Source: Stentor coeruleus (taxonomy: Eukaryota > Ciliophora > Heterotrichea > Heterotrichida > Stentoridae). Taken from it: 30,114 nucleotides of DNA. Where the stretch lies: the NCBI GenBank assembly GCA_001970955.1, contig MPUH01000903.1:1-30114 (forward strand), given 5' to 3'. This document shows positions 8,777 to 18,185 of the stretch, piece by piece. The notes beneath the pieces are model-generated. The model was not told the DNA's origin. It ran no database searches and saw nothing but the letters and a program-made list of their open reading frames with translations. Within the stretch, counting starts at the first letter, position 1. Each line of letters begins with the position of its first letter. Made by a program: the position numbers and the translations under genes.

Positions 8777-10927
8777 ATGTCTCAAAGATTGAAAAACTAT
8801 GAAGTCATCTGCAAAATCGGACAAGGGAGTTTCGGCACAGTCTTCAAAGTCCGTCGAAAATCTGACAAAATTATCCTTGTTATGAAGACGATAAAAGTTC
8901 AATCTTTAAGTAAAAAATGTCAACAAGAGTCAGTCTCTGAAGTTACTATTTTATCATCATTATCATGTCCTTACATTGTAAAATATTATGAGTCTTTTGT
9001 TGAGAATTCAATTTTGCATATTATCATGGAATATTGCGAGAAAGGGGATTTGTCCCAATTAATTAAAAAACAGATGCTCCCAGAAAATAAAATTTGGAAA
9101 TACTTCATTCAAACATGTTTAGGACTTGAATATCTTCATTCTAAACAGATATTGCATAGAGATGTTAAAGCTTTGAATATTTTTCTGACTAATGATGATA
9201 GTATTAGGATAGGTGATTTAGGTGTTGCTAAAATTTTGAATAATACCGCTTGCTTTGCTCAGACACAAGTTGGGTCACCTTATTATCTTTCACCGGAATT
9301 GTGTGAGGAAAAACCTTATAATACAAAGAGTGATGTTTGGGCATTAGGTTGTGTTCTGTATGAGATGTGTACAACAAAACACCCATTTACTGCTCCTAAT
9401 CAGGCAGCTTTGCTTCTTAAAATTGTAAAAGGATGCTATATGCCTTTGTCTACAGAATTTTCCCCGGGTATAAGAGAAATTGTAGATTTACTTCTCGAAA
9501 AAGATTATAAAAAACGTCCAAGTATTCAAGCTGTCCTAACAAGAACCGATATTGAAAATAAAATTAGCGATTCTGGGATTTTTGTTCCAATATCCTCAGT
9601 TTTAAGAAAAAAAAAGATAGAAAATCCATTTGATACCTTTGATAGACAAATGAGTGATCCTAAAAGCAATGCTTTTAACAGTCCTAGTATACAAGCAGCC
9701 AAACTTGTAGAGGAAGCTCAAAAGCAACTTTTTGAGAACCGAAACATCAACGGTACTCCACAGTATGAAAGCAAGCTCTTAAGACCTCTTTCTGCTCAAA
9801 AACCACAAATTTTAAGAAAAAATCAGTACTTTTCTGTAAGAGACTCTGAAAAAAAAATTGAAGACTCACCAATTAAAGCTAAAATAATATCATCATCTCG
9901 CGCTGGCAATATATTTGGAAAAAACAATCCAGGACAAGAAAAACAGGATTATTTGAGTGATGCTATTCCAGAAATGAGATCAGAAAAAGATATGCATCAT
10001 GGGAAAAAAAAATCTTTAGGCGAGTTTATTGACAAAATAACCCCACGCGAGCAGCCAAATTATTATGGTTTAAGAAATTTTTCGCCACATAAAAAAGAAT
10101 CCCCATCAATTAAAGATGATAAGATCAAATTGGAGATTAAAAAAGAAAGTTTGATAGACAATTTATTGAAAAAAAATAGTGATAAACCTTCTTTTCGAAT
10201 AAACATCAAACCTAATAATGTTTATTTGGCTATTGATGAGCCTAAAATTATTAAGAAAGTTCCTTTTTCTGCTAAAAATACTAATAAATTTGATCAATCA
10301 TATGAAGATGTGCAATTAGTTCAAAATCTTCCTGAGATACCAAAAGTCAAGACAAAAGTTACTGTGAGTTATCTGCAAGAATCATCTCCAGTGAGATCTT
10401 TTTATCCTGAAAAGAAAATTAAGATATTTAAAATCATAAAAAAGCCTTTAATAAATCCAGTGTTTAAACAAGTGAGCTCTACGAAGCAGATTTTCAGAAG
10501 TGTTACAACTGTGAAAAATTCACAAGAAAAAAATCATAGTCTTGGATTAAGTGAAGATTATGAAGATGGTCATATTTTAAGGAACAAAGAAAGAGAGAAT
10601 ATCAAAAATGAGGAGAGTCTTCGGAAAAAATGCACTGAACTGAGAAGTGATATAATTAAAATGATAGGAGGACATGTTTTCAAAGAAATGCACAATATTT
10701 TAACAAACATTATTACAGTAACTTATAATTAGAAAGATGAAGTCACTGAGCTGGATCAGTTGAAAATCGAAAGATTTGTCAACAAAAACATACGTGGCGA
10801 GTCATCTAAAGCGATTTTTTCAATGTATAAACTTCTTAACGCTGAAACAGACCTGGCTAAGACTGAAGAAATGATAAAGTCTATTCGATCAGGTCTTTTA
10901 CATACTCGACCCTCAACATATAAGTAA
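8777..10927 (+). CDS. NIMA-related (NEK-family) protein kinase, two exons
   Basis: A Ser/Thr kinase domain occupies residues 9-260: glycine loop GQGSFG (15-20), catalytic Lys37, HRDVKALNIF (127-136), DLG (147-149) where most kinases have DFG, and GSPYYLSPEL (166-175), the NEK activation-segment hallmark. Then comes a long, basic, low-complexity linker (about 270-610). The frame meets TAG at 10730-10732, but GTAACTTATAATTAG (10718-10732) is a perfect 15-nt intron. Splicing adds 64 residues and a TAA at 10925-10927, giving 711 aa. The added part completes a C-terminal domain that also occurs in the second NEK (16831-18141) and aligns with it without a gap only when spliced. NEKs act at basal bodies, cilia and in cell-cycle control. 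Catalytic residues look intact. Confidence 0.92.
10718..10732 (+). other. 15-nt spliceosomal intron
   Basis: GTAACTTATAATTAG, phase 0, between ACA and AAA GAT GAA. Its removal replaces an in-frame TAG with 64 further codons that match the C-terminal domain of the other NEK in the window. Confidence 0.88.
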
Positions 10928-11273
10928 AATAAAATATTGTTGTTAAGTGTTCTGGACTTTATTTTTATATAGCAAGTTCTTTAAATATATATGGAGTATA
11001 ATATTTGGAAGGAGGTGGAGAAAAAAAATGGGAAGATTTTTATGTTAACTGGAATATATGAGATTATAAAATTAATTGTTAGGGATTGGTTTAAGTTTGT
11101 GAATAAGGAAATTCTCGATCTTAAATTTCTACTCTAAGAAAAATTAAAAATTTTATAAGCAATTCAAATTATGGAGACACTGGATTCGAAATTATATTTT
11201 TAAATCAAAGCAGCCTGGATATTACATTTATGAATATAAAATATAATGCCCAATACCATAATGAATAATAAAA
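10928..11273. other. Spacer, 3' flank of NEK gene
   Basis: No gene is seen. The + strand is G-rich around 11000-11110 (GGAAGGAGGTGGAG and similar), the usual look of a 3' flank in this window. The ATG of the next gene follows at 11274. Confidence 0.4.
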
Positions 11274-12185
11274 ATGAAAGAAGAGCCAACAGATTATTAT
11301 AAAGGGTAACCTCTACTTAGAACAGATGAAATAAATGACGACAGTATCCAAGACTTAATGAAAAAGTATGATTTCAGTTTTAAAGTCTCGCGTGGGATGT
11401 TTTCTGAAATCGAGACTCATAAAAAGCCATATAAAACCTTAAAGCATAATCCTTCAGACTCTTGCCCTCTTGTTTACAATAGGTTATTTGAAGACTTTAC
11501 ACGTAGACAAGAAGCTAAAAAAAGGCTGACGTCAATCATAGAAATTAAGGAAAACGAAAAATGGGAAGCTTTCCTTCAAGCTTCAGACGTTAATAAGAAA
11601 AATCTTAGTAAGAGCCTTAGCAAGCCAGATATCTCTAAGACTATTCAGAGACTTCATAGCTTTTGGGAAAACAAATGGCTGAATATTGAAAAGAAAAAGA
11701 AACTTATACAAGACATGGAGGATAAGGAAATCAATGAACTTACAAAGGGTAATAAAGCTAATAATAAGACTGACCCAGAAAGTTTTAAAAGATTAATATC
11801 GCCGAGAAAGCAAAAAAAGAGCGAACAGCCTGAGTTACAGACTAAGAAATTTTCAATACATCAAGCTATTGAATCAGGTAAAAGGCTTATGAATAAAAAG
11901 GGTACCCTAACTCCATCTCCTACAAAACTTGCTGATAATCGCAGTTTACAAGCAGAGGATCTTCTTGGAGCAATAGGCAAATCAGGCTCACCAGGTAAAA
12001 CTTCTAAACCATTAGGATCAAGAAGAAATATTAATCTTGTCTTAAGCAAGTGCAAAGGTAATTCCTTAGACATAAACTCAATAGATGTTTCTCCTATAAA
12101 AAAAACTGCTGATTCTGCTATAGAAATTGTCGCAATCGGGGCCGGCTTAATAGACTTCAATGAAGAAACTCTAGAAAAGCATTAA
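11274..12185 (+). CDS. Basic hypothetical protein with 5' intron
   Basis: The true start is probably the ATG at 11274: eleven codons (MKEEPTDYYKG, the last split by the intron), then the 15-nt intron 11306-11320, then a frame that runs into the ATG at 11358 and on to TAA at 12183. The product has 298 aa. It is rich in Lys and Ser, with charged helical stretches (about 75-160), including YNRLFEDFTRRQEAKKRL, a type of segment I associate with ciliate cytoskeletal proteins, and SP/TP sites (LISPRK, LTPSPTK, DVSPIKK). No catalytic domain, signal peptide or membrane segment is visible. It lies between the NEK gene and the carboxypeptidase-like gene, 42 nt upstream of the latter. Its function is unknown. 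Without the intron the start would be 11358 and the product 275 aa. Confidence 0.75.
11306..11320 (+). other. 15-nt spliceosomal intron near the start codon
   Basis: GTAACCTCTACTTAG interrupts a glycine codon (GG|A). It contains the in-frame TAA that would otherwise end the frame opened at 11274. Removal joins eleven upstream codons to the main frame. Confidence 0.75.
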
Positions 12186-12227
12186 ATACATTAGTAATAA
12201 CTCAAAGAAATTAATAAGATCTAACAA

Positions 12228-14492
12228 ATGTCACACGAAATACCTTTTGAAGGACCTTTAATAGAAGGCAACTATTTTTTAGAACCCGAAGAACTGTTTG
12301 GTATGGACTACGGGAAAATGCAAGAAGGCTGGCCAATCCCACTTAAATACAACACTCAATTCCCAGTAGCTGAAAGCACAATCCCAGGCCATAAATATAA
12401 AACTATCTATACAGGCTATCGTCCAATTGACAGCTTCATTCTCCATCGTTATTTTTCCCTAATGAAATGCTATCCTTTTATTATAACAAACGATGCACTT
12501 CAAGCAGCAGCCCTAGCATCGCAAATCAACATAAACAAAAATCCTGATAAAAGACCTTTTATTGGTATGAGGCCATCCTTATCTAAAGATTACATCAACT
12601 TTGACGGCAAATTCGAAAATGGGAATCTTGATAGAGTCATTGCTATATCTTCAAAAGAATATGATTTATATATAAGAAGTGATACAAATGCCCCAAATAA
12701 ATTTTCATGGTTTTCTTTTATAGTAACAAACTGTGCTGGTAAAGGAACTGTGAGGTTTAATGTTTTAAATATGACAGATTCCCCATTGCTTTATCAAAAA
12801 GGTATGAGACCTTATGTTAGTGAAAATGATGAAGAGTGGCAGGCAAATGTAAAGAATATTGAGTATGGACCTAGTAAATTAAATGGGATGCTGAGGGCGA
12901 AGAATAAGAAAACTCATTCAATGCTGAGTTTTGAGTACGATTTTGGTCCCCAAGCAGTAAAAGTCCATTTTGCAAGAAGTATCCCATATACTTATTCACA
13001 GCAATTAGAATTTATTGAGACCCAGATCAAGTCTTCACCTTATTTTAAGTCTAAGGAACTCTGCAAATCTATAGGAGGACTTTCTGTACCTGTAATAACG
13101 ATAACCAATTTCCAAACTAGTAAAGCTAGGAAAAAATACATACTTGTAACTTCAAGGCTTAATCCTGGGGAAACAACAAGTTCTTATATTGTTGAAGGAT
13201 TAATAAAATTTTTACTTTCTGATAATCCTGATTCATGCAAAAGTCGAGATTGTTTTATATACAAAATCATCCCAATGGTAAACCCTGAAGGTGTTGTCAT
13301 AGGAAATTCACGAAGTACAATAACAGGATTGTCTATACAACAAAAACTTTCAGAAATGTCGGATTTGTTTGAAAGTGTACCGAAATATATAAAAAAACTT
13401 GCTTATAAAATTCAATCTCGGCTTGGGATTTATATCTATTTAGAGTTTGGAGGGACTTTTACGAATCTTGGGTCGTTTATACACAACCCACATAGTGTTA
13501 AAGATCCACAGAAGCATTTTTTGACAAAAGTTATTGCTGAAATTATCAATAAATATTCGCCACTTTCGAAGCTTATACCGAAAGATGTTGAGCAAGGACT
13601 AAGGGTGTTTCCTTTAAGAAATATGATGGAGAAGGTGCTAAGATTAGAAAGTTATGTTTGTGAGACTTCGGTTTATGGGTATAAGAATGAAAAAGGAGCT
13701 TGTGTTTCCCATGATGAAAAATTACTTGGGTCCCATGGGTATATTATAGCTGAAGCAATCCTAAAATATTTTACTCTCACTCTTATGGATACAAATGATA
13801 TACTCCGACTCGCATCTCCAAAATATAGTGAAAAAAAATCAACTTATAATGGTTCTGATAGTTCATTCAGTGAACATAGTGAGAACTCCGAATATGCAAC
13901 CGATGTTAATCTAATAATCAATGAAATTTTCAAAGAAAAACCTCAGAATAAAAATGACTTCAACATAATAAGCTCATCTGATGATGAAGACATAAACTCA
14001 AGAGAATTTGTATATGCTTCACTTCAAGAATTTTGTAATTTCAATAGTAAAAAACGACAGAAAAAAAAAATCACCCTCGAAACCAAAATCCCTGAAGCTA
14101 AAGATATGAGTATAGAAAATGCTAGGAAATATAGAAAATCTAATGGAAGTTATTTTAAAATACGCAAATTGCGCTCAAGAAAATATGCATCAAGACAAGA
14201 AGCTGAAGTTTCAAATATTAATTTTTCTAGTATTTGTAAGCAAAATAGAAGCCAGAGTAATAAGATTATAAAGACTCAAATGAAAAAACTCCCAATAAAA
14301 GCGCAGTTAATATTTGGACATAAGGAAAAAACTGAGCAGGAAAACACAAGAATATATGAGATGCCGAGGATAAACTCAGTACTAGCATTGAAAACTTTTG
14401 ATGATAAAGATAGACCGAAGTACTATAAATTTGGCCCGTTCCCGAACTTTAAAAAACTCCATTCGCTTAACTTTCTTATGACTCTTGTATAA
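12228..14492 (+). CDS. M14 cytosolic carboxypeptidase-like protein, probably inactive
   Basis: The protein has 754 aa. The N-terminal beta-rich region (about 125-260) and the M14 domain (about 260-520) follow the cytosolic carboxypeptidase (CCP/AGBL) layout. Active CCPs remove glutamates from tubulin tails and bind zinc through HPGE and a later HGH. Here the first motif reads LTSRLNPGET-like sequence with Asn312 in place of His (Glu315 is kept). The segment that should carry the second zinc His reads YLEFGGTF (404-411) with no His. The substrate-binding GN.R...G.DLNR region is GNSRSTITGLSIQQK (359-373), lacking the usual DLNR. VNPEG (351-355) and a Glu in the CETSVYG segment (478-484) remain. 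A basic tail of about 230 residues follows. Probably a pseudoenzyme that binds tubulin or a partner without cleaving it. Confidence 0.85.
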   Translation: MSHEIPFEGPLIEGNYFLEPEELFGMDYGKMQEGWPIPLKYNTQFPVAESTIPGHKYKTIYTGYRPIDSFILHRYFSLMKCYPFIITNDALQAAALASQININKNPDKRPFIGMRPSLSKDYINFDGKFENGNLDRVIAISSKEYDLYIRSDTNAPNKFSWFSFIVTNCAGKGTVRFNVLNMTDSPLLYQKGMRPYVSENDEEWQANVKNIEYGPSKLNGMLRAKNKKTHSMLSFEYDFGPQAVKVHFARSIPYTYSQQLEFIETQIKSSPYFKSKELCKSIGGLSVPVITITNFQTSKARKKYILVTSRLNPGETTSSYIVEGLIKFLLSDNPDSCKSRDCFIYKIIPMVNPEGVVIGNSRSTITGLSIQQKLSEMSDLFESVPKYIKKLAYKIQSRLGIYIYLEFGGTFTNLGSFIHNPHSVKDPQKHFLTKVIAEIINKYSPLSKLIPKDVEQGLRVFPLRNMMEKVLRLESYVCETSVYGYKNEKGACVSHDEKLLGSHGYIIAEAILKYFTLTLMDTNDILRLASPKYSEKKSTYNGSDSSFSEHSENSEYATDVNLIINEIFKEKPQNKNDFNIISSSDDEDINSREFVYASLQEFCNFNSKKRQKKKITLETKIPEAKDMSIENARKYRKSNGSYFKIRKLRSRKYASRQEAEVSNINFSSICKQNRSQSNKIIKTQMKKLPIKAQLIFGHKEKTEQENTRIYEMPRINSVLALKTFDDKDRPKYYKFGPFPNFKKLHSLNFLMTLV

Positions 14493-14946
14493 TAGTAATG
14501 TTTATAATGTATAGGTCAGGTTTGTTTAGCTTTAGAAGACACTTTAAAGGAATTATCAGAATTTTTATCTTTGTTAAAGGTTTATTATGATTTTATACGC
14601 TTTTGGGTATATAGTTTTAAGTAGTATATTTTTATTTTTCTACATACTAAGAAGTTAAAAAAGGCATATATCTAGAAAAGATGAGAAAAATTAAATTCTT
14701 TGCATTCATTTTCTTGATCCGATATTGCTTTCTCTTGCTTTTGTTTATACTCTAAATTTGTGCAATATGCCTGATTCTAATTCACATTTTTATAATATTA
14801 AATAACACTAAATTGAAACCTTTATAAATAAATCTGTTACTATTTCATGTATAATTCTCCAATTACAATTAGCATACATCTAAATCATATTTTAATCATA
14901 AATTCTCTAAAATTTCTTACACCTATTTAAACTACAATATAATTTC
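14493..14946. other. AT-rich spacer
   Basis: I see no gene or clear signal between the carboxypeptidase-like gene and the remnant at 14947. Confidence 0.4.
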
Positions 14947-15340
14947 ATGAATGAAAAGGAATCATCAACCAAAAAACATAAAAAGAGACTGTTAAATATA
15001 TTTACAGAGTGCATTTTAAGTACAAAAAATATTTTCACTGTCTGCTTAAAGTGCAAAAATAACAACGACATTCTGAAGATAAATCTCCTGTAATAAGACT
15101 CCAATCGTTTAATTCAGTGAGTTTAAAAGTGACAACTCAATTTGGGTTAAAATACGGATTAAAGGGGAAAAGTCAGACACAAGTCTTAAAATGGGAGAAT
15201 CGGATGCTTCTGCAAAGAAAAATATTACTAGGATTTTGCATCCAGATAGGAAAACAGAGACATTTAATATATCTTTTTTTGCTTTCCTAAATTATACTAA
15301 ATTTTGCACAGCCTTTGTAGAATATTTTTGTAATTTTTAA
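14947..15340 (+). pseudogene. Frameshifted gene remnant, family unknown
   Basis: An ATG at 14947 opens MNEKESSTKKHKKRLLNIF and stops after 49 residues. Overlapping it, another frame gives SEDKSPVIRLQSFNS (from 15072), and a third (15113-15340) gives NSIWVKIRIKGEKSDTSL and GESDASAKKNITRILHPDRK before a TAA. The three segments run in order and look like one protein broken by two frame changes. No 15- or 16-nt GT...AG intron bridges them. It is either a recent pseudogene, a gene with sequencing indels, or chance. The minus-strand ORF over the same DNA is its low-complexity complement. Confidence 0.35.
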
Positions 15341-15637
15341 TGATTCTATATAAATTTAATTATTCTTATATTTAAATCATTTCTCCAAGTCATAAAGTAA
15401 AGAAAATCAATACGCACATAAAGCTATTGTCAAAGAAAAAACTTGAGAAAAAAGCTATTAGTCAGTCACAAAATCTAAAAAAAAATTCCTAAAGTCAAAA
15501 ATGGTTAAATTGCATAGAATACTTAAAAACTTAACTTTAAAAAGATAGATAAAATAGTGTGATAAAAATTTTTATGCTAGAATGCTATTATTAGCCTTTA
15601 GATCTTTAGTATTAATGCAAAAACAAAACTAATATAA
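15341..15637. promoter_or_regulatory. Spacer upstream of WDR82
   Basis: AT-rich with no gene. The start codon is preceded by ACTAATATAAATGG, the same TATAA-ATG style seen before other genes here. No specific motif could be assigned. Confidence 0.3.
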
Positions 15638-16624
15638 ATGGAACCTTTGGAGCTTACCCATCAAGTCATCCAGTCCATGGACATAGGTAAAATTTTCAAA
15701 GACAACCACAGTGACATCAATTCAATGAGTTTCTCAGATGATTGCACTCTTCTCATAACTGCATCAGACGACGACTCAGTGAACATTTACAACATCATCC
15801 GAGGAACCCGCGAAAAGCTCCTCTACAACAAAGACTATGGCGTAGAAAACATTAAATTTACCCATCACCCAAATGCCTTTCTCTGTTCTACCAAAAAAGG
15901 TACCGAGCATCTAATTAAATACTGGAGTTCATTTGATAACAGAATAATACACAATTTCAAAGGCCATACTGATGATATAACTGCCTTAGACATGAGCCCA
16001 AAAAATGATATGTTTATATCAACAGCAAAAGATAAGCAAATGATTTTATGGGATTTGCGGCAGAGAAAAGGTCTAGCAAGGTTGGAATATAGAGAAAGTT
16101 CAGGTGGGGGGATGTGCGCTTTTGATCCACATGGGGTTATTTTTGCTTTAGTATATCCTGTAGTAACCCAAAACATAACTAAGAATTATATTAAGCTTGT
16201 GGACTGTAATAATTACTTGGATGGGGCATTTAGTACATGGGAAATCGAATGTCCTGAAATTAAAGGGATACAATTTAGTGATGATGGTAAGTATTTATTA
16301 GCTTATAGTGTAGAAAGTACGATTTTAGTGTTAGATGCTTTAGATGGATCTAAGAAACTAGTTCTAAGAGATTTTCTTAATGAAAACGGAAAAGTTATGG
16401 CATGCTTTAGTCCAGATAGTAAGTATATTGTCACAGGGTGTGAGAGGAATAATGGAATTGTTGTGTTTGATGTGAATTCTGGGCAAAAGGTTCATGAAAT
16501 GAAAGGTCATCCAAAGACCCCTACATGTTTAGCCTGGAGTAGAGAACATGCTTTGTTAGCCTCAGCTTGCCAAAACTTACTTTTCTGGGTGCCGGATTTT
16601 AATAAGTTCAGACCTTCGGGATAA
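15638..16624 (+). CDS. WDR82: WDR82 / Swd2-like WD40 protein
   Basis: This is a seven-bladed WD40 propeller of 328 aa, close to the length of WDR82 (313 aa in human). Order and wording match WDR82: YGVENIKFTHHPN (about 70-82), IKYWSSFDNRIIHNFKGHTD, MSPKNDMFISTAKDKQMILWDLR (given here in part; WDR82 has a similar ISGSLDKTIRLWDLR), CAFDPHGVIFA, GIQFSDDGKYLL, CFSPDSKYIVTG, and LASACQNLLFWVP near the end. In other eukaryotes WDR82/Swd2 is a nuclear subunit of the Set1/COMPASS H3K4 methyltransferase and of the PNUTS-PP1 phosphatase complex in transcription termination. The same role here is inference. It has no visible intron. It converges on the second NEK gene. Confidence 0.87.
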   Translation: MEPLELTHQVIQSMDIGKIFKDNHSDINSMSFSDDCTLLITASDDDSVNIYNIIRGTREKLLYNKDYGVENIKFTHHPNAFLCSTKKGTEHLIKYWSSFDNRIIHNFKGHTDDITALDMSPKNDMFISTAKDKQMILWDLRQRKGLARLEYRESSGGGMCAFDPHGVIFALVYPVVTQNITKNYIKLVDCNNYLDGAFSTWEIECPEIKGIQFSDDGKYLLAYSVESTILVLDALDGSKKLVLRDFLNENGKVMACFSPDSKYIVTGCERNNGIVVFDVNSGQKVHEMKGHPKTPTCLAWSREHALLASACQNLLFWVPDFNKFRPSG

Positions 16625-16830
16625 ATATAGTAATTTTATGAGAATGGATTGCTGTTAGATTTTTAGTTTAGAGAATTGGATGTGAGAAAAATGGAGAAAG
16701 TAGGTTTAGGATGGTTGTGGGGTTTATGTAAATTGGAAGATTAATATTGGAGGCTGATGTATAAATCGAGATTAGGATTTAAATGGAATTTAAGTATGAT
16801 TTATATATTAATTGTAAAAGATATAACTAA

Positions 16831-18141
16831 TTAAGTATTATTTTGTTCCATCTCTATCAGAGCTTTAATCATAGGAACATATTGTTTCTGTAGTTTATGA
16901 TTTAATAAATGTCTGGTCTGCTCAAAATAAGCATCAAAATTATCACAATAATCACTCAAAGAAATATGTTTTACAATCATATACACTTCTTCAAAAAGTT
17001 CAGCTCCCATCATATCTTCCAAACAAAGCCTAAACTGTTGAGCTTTATCTACATTAACCTCCTCATTTTCTTCTTGATTATCTTGCTCATCTTCATTACC
17101 TTCTGATACAGCAGCAGTTAATTCTTCACTATCTCCTTCAAGTACTAAAGCTGACATTTCACAAATGATTTTTTCTTTATCAGTCCTTTCTTTTATATCA
17201 TTCGATGTTTCTAATTCTTTTCTTCTTTTGAGGATTTTATGAAGCATTTTCTTTTTTTTTCTTGCTGAAGATTCTTCTAGTACTGGAGTTACATGTATGA
17301 TTGTATGTGAAAATTCTTCATTGTATTGACTTTCTGTTAAGAACTTTTGAACATTTCTAAGAATTAGGGGGATTTTAAGTACTTCATGAATTGATGGCCT
17401 TTGCTTTGCATCAACTGAGAGTAGGCTAGCAAGAAGGAGTTTTAATTCTCTAGAATACTCAGGACCCAAAGGTGCATAAGTTCCACGGACAATCTTCAAA
17501 GCTAGGCCATGAATAGAATTTGACTGAAATGGAGGTACCAATGCACACATTTCATAAAGTAATACACCCATAGACCAAATATCGCTTTTAAAATTATACG
17601 GTTTATTGTCTATAAGTTCTGGAGACAAATAATAAGGTGTTCCAACAATGGTCTTAGCATTTTCCATAGTCTGACTAAGCATTTTCGCAATGCCAAAGTC
17701 CCCAAGTTTGATCGAACCGTCTTTATTCATGAAAATATTCTGGCTTTTCAAATCCCTATGGAGAATTTTCCTATCATGTATATGCTTTAAAGCTAGGCAA
17801 ATTTGCACAAACCACGATATGATTTGGTCTTCAGAGAACTTTTCACCTTTACGTGTTTTTATAAGAGCATTAAGATCTCCTCCATCAGCATAGTCCATTA
17901 CTATACAAAGCTTGCCTTTCTTAGAAAAAAAAGCTTCTTTGAGCTTTATTATGTATGGATGGTCTAAACAGCCTAAGATTGAAGCTTCTTTTACAGTTTG
18001 TTCTCGTTCTTGTTGACTCATATGCCGAACGTCGATTTGTTTAATGACAAATTGTTCTTTTTTTGATTGGGACTCAACTAAAAAACATTTACCGTACGAC
18101 CCTTCACCTAACTGCTTTATTAATGAATACTTTTCGCTCAT
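16831..18141 (-). CDS. NIMA-related (NEK-family) protein kinase
   Basis: The protein has 436 aa with an N-terminal kinase domain (5-260): GEGSYG (12-17), catalytic Lys34, HRDLKSQNIF (128-137), DFG (148-150), GTPYYLSPEL (167-176). All are canonical for active NEKs of the NEK1/3/5 type. An acidic linker follows (about 335-370, many Glu), then a C-terminal helical domain (FRLCLEDMMGAELFEEVY, about 373-390) that resembles the spliced C-terminus of the other NEK at 8777-10927. A role at basal bodies, cilia or the cell cycle is expected from the family. Its start codon lies only 44 nt from that of the divergent gene at 18186, so the two probably share a promoter. No intron is visible. Confidence 0.95.
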   Translation of the reverse strand: MSEKYSLIKQLGEGSYGKCFLVESQSKKEQFVIKQIDVRHMSQQEREQTVKEASILGCLDHPYIIKLKEAFFSKKGKLCIVMDYADGGDLNALIKTRKGEKFSEDQIISWFVQICLALKHIHDRKILHRDLKSQNIFMNKDGSIKLGDFGIAKMLSQTMENAKTIVGTPYYLSPELIDNKPYNFKSDIWSMGVLLYEMCALVPPFQSNSIHGLALKIVRGTYAPLGPEYSRELKLLLASLLSVDAKQRPSIHEVLKIPLILRNVQKFLTESQYNEEFSHTIIHVTPVLEESSARKKKKMLHKILKRRKELETSNDIKERTDKEKIICEMSALVLEGDSEELTAAVSEGNEDEQDNQEENEEVNVDKAQQFRLCLEDMMGAELFEEVYMIVKHISLSDYCDNFDAYFEQTRHLLNHKLQKQYVPMIKALIEMEQNNT

Positions 18142-18185
18142 ATTCTAATTATAACTAATAATAAGTCCTACAAATAATTTAGAAA
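18142..18185. promoter_or_regulatory. 44-nt bidirectional spacer
   Basis: This AT-rich spacer is all that separates the start codons of the minus-strand NEK and the plus-strand paralogue A. Any promoter elements and both 5' UTRs must fit inside it or overlap the coding regions. Confidence 0.6.

Noticed and set aside
11861..12160. Minus-strand 99-codon ORF inside the basic hypothetical gene
   Set aside because: It is the complement of a continuous plus-strand coding frame with better composition and start context.
14907..15104. Minus-strand 65-codon Phe/Leu-rich ORF
   Set aside because: It is complementary to the plus-strand remnant and has the typical composition of a shadow frame.
15865..16176. 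Minus-strand ORF inside WDR82
   Set aside because: Antisense shadow of clearly conserved WD40 sequence.
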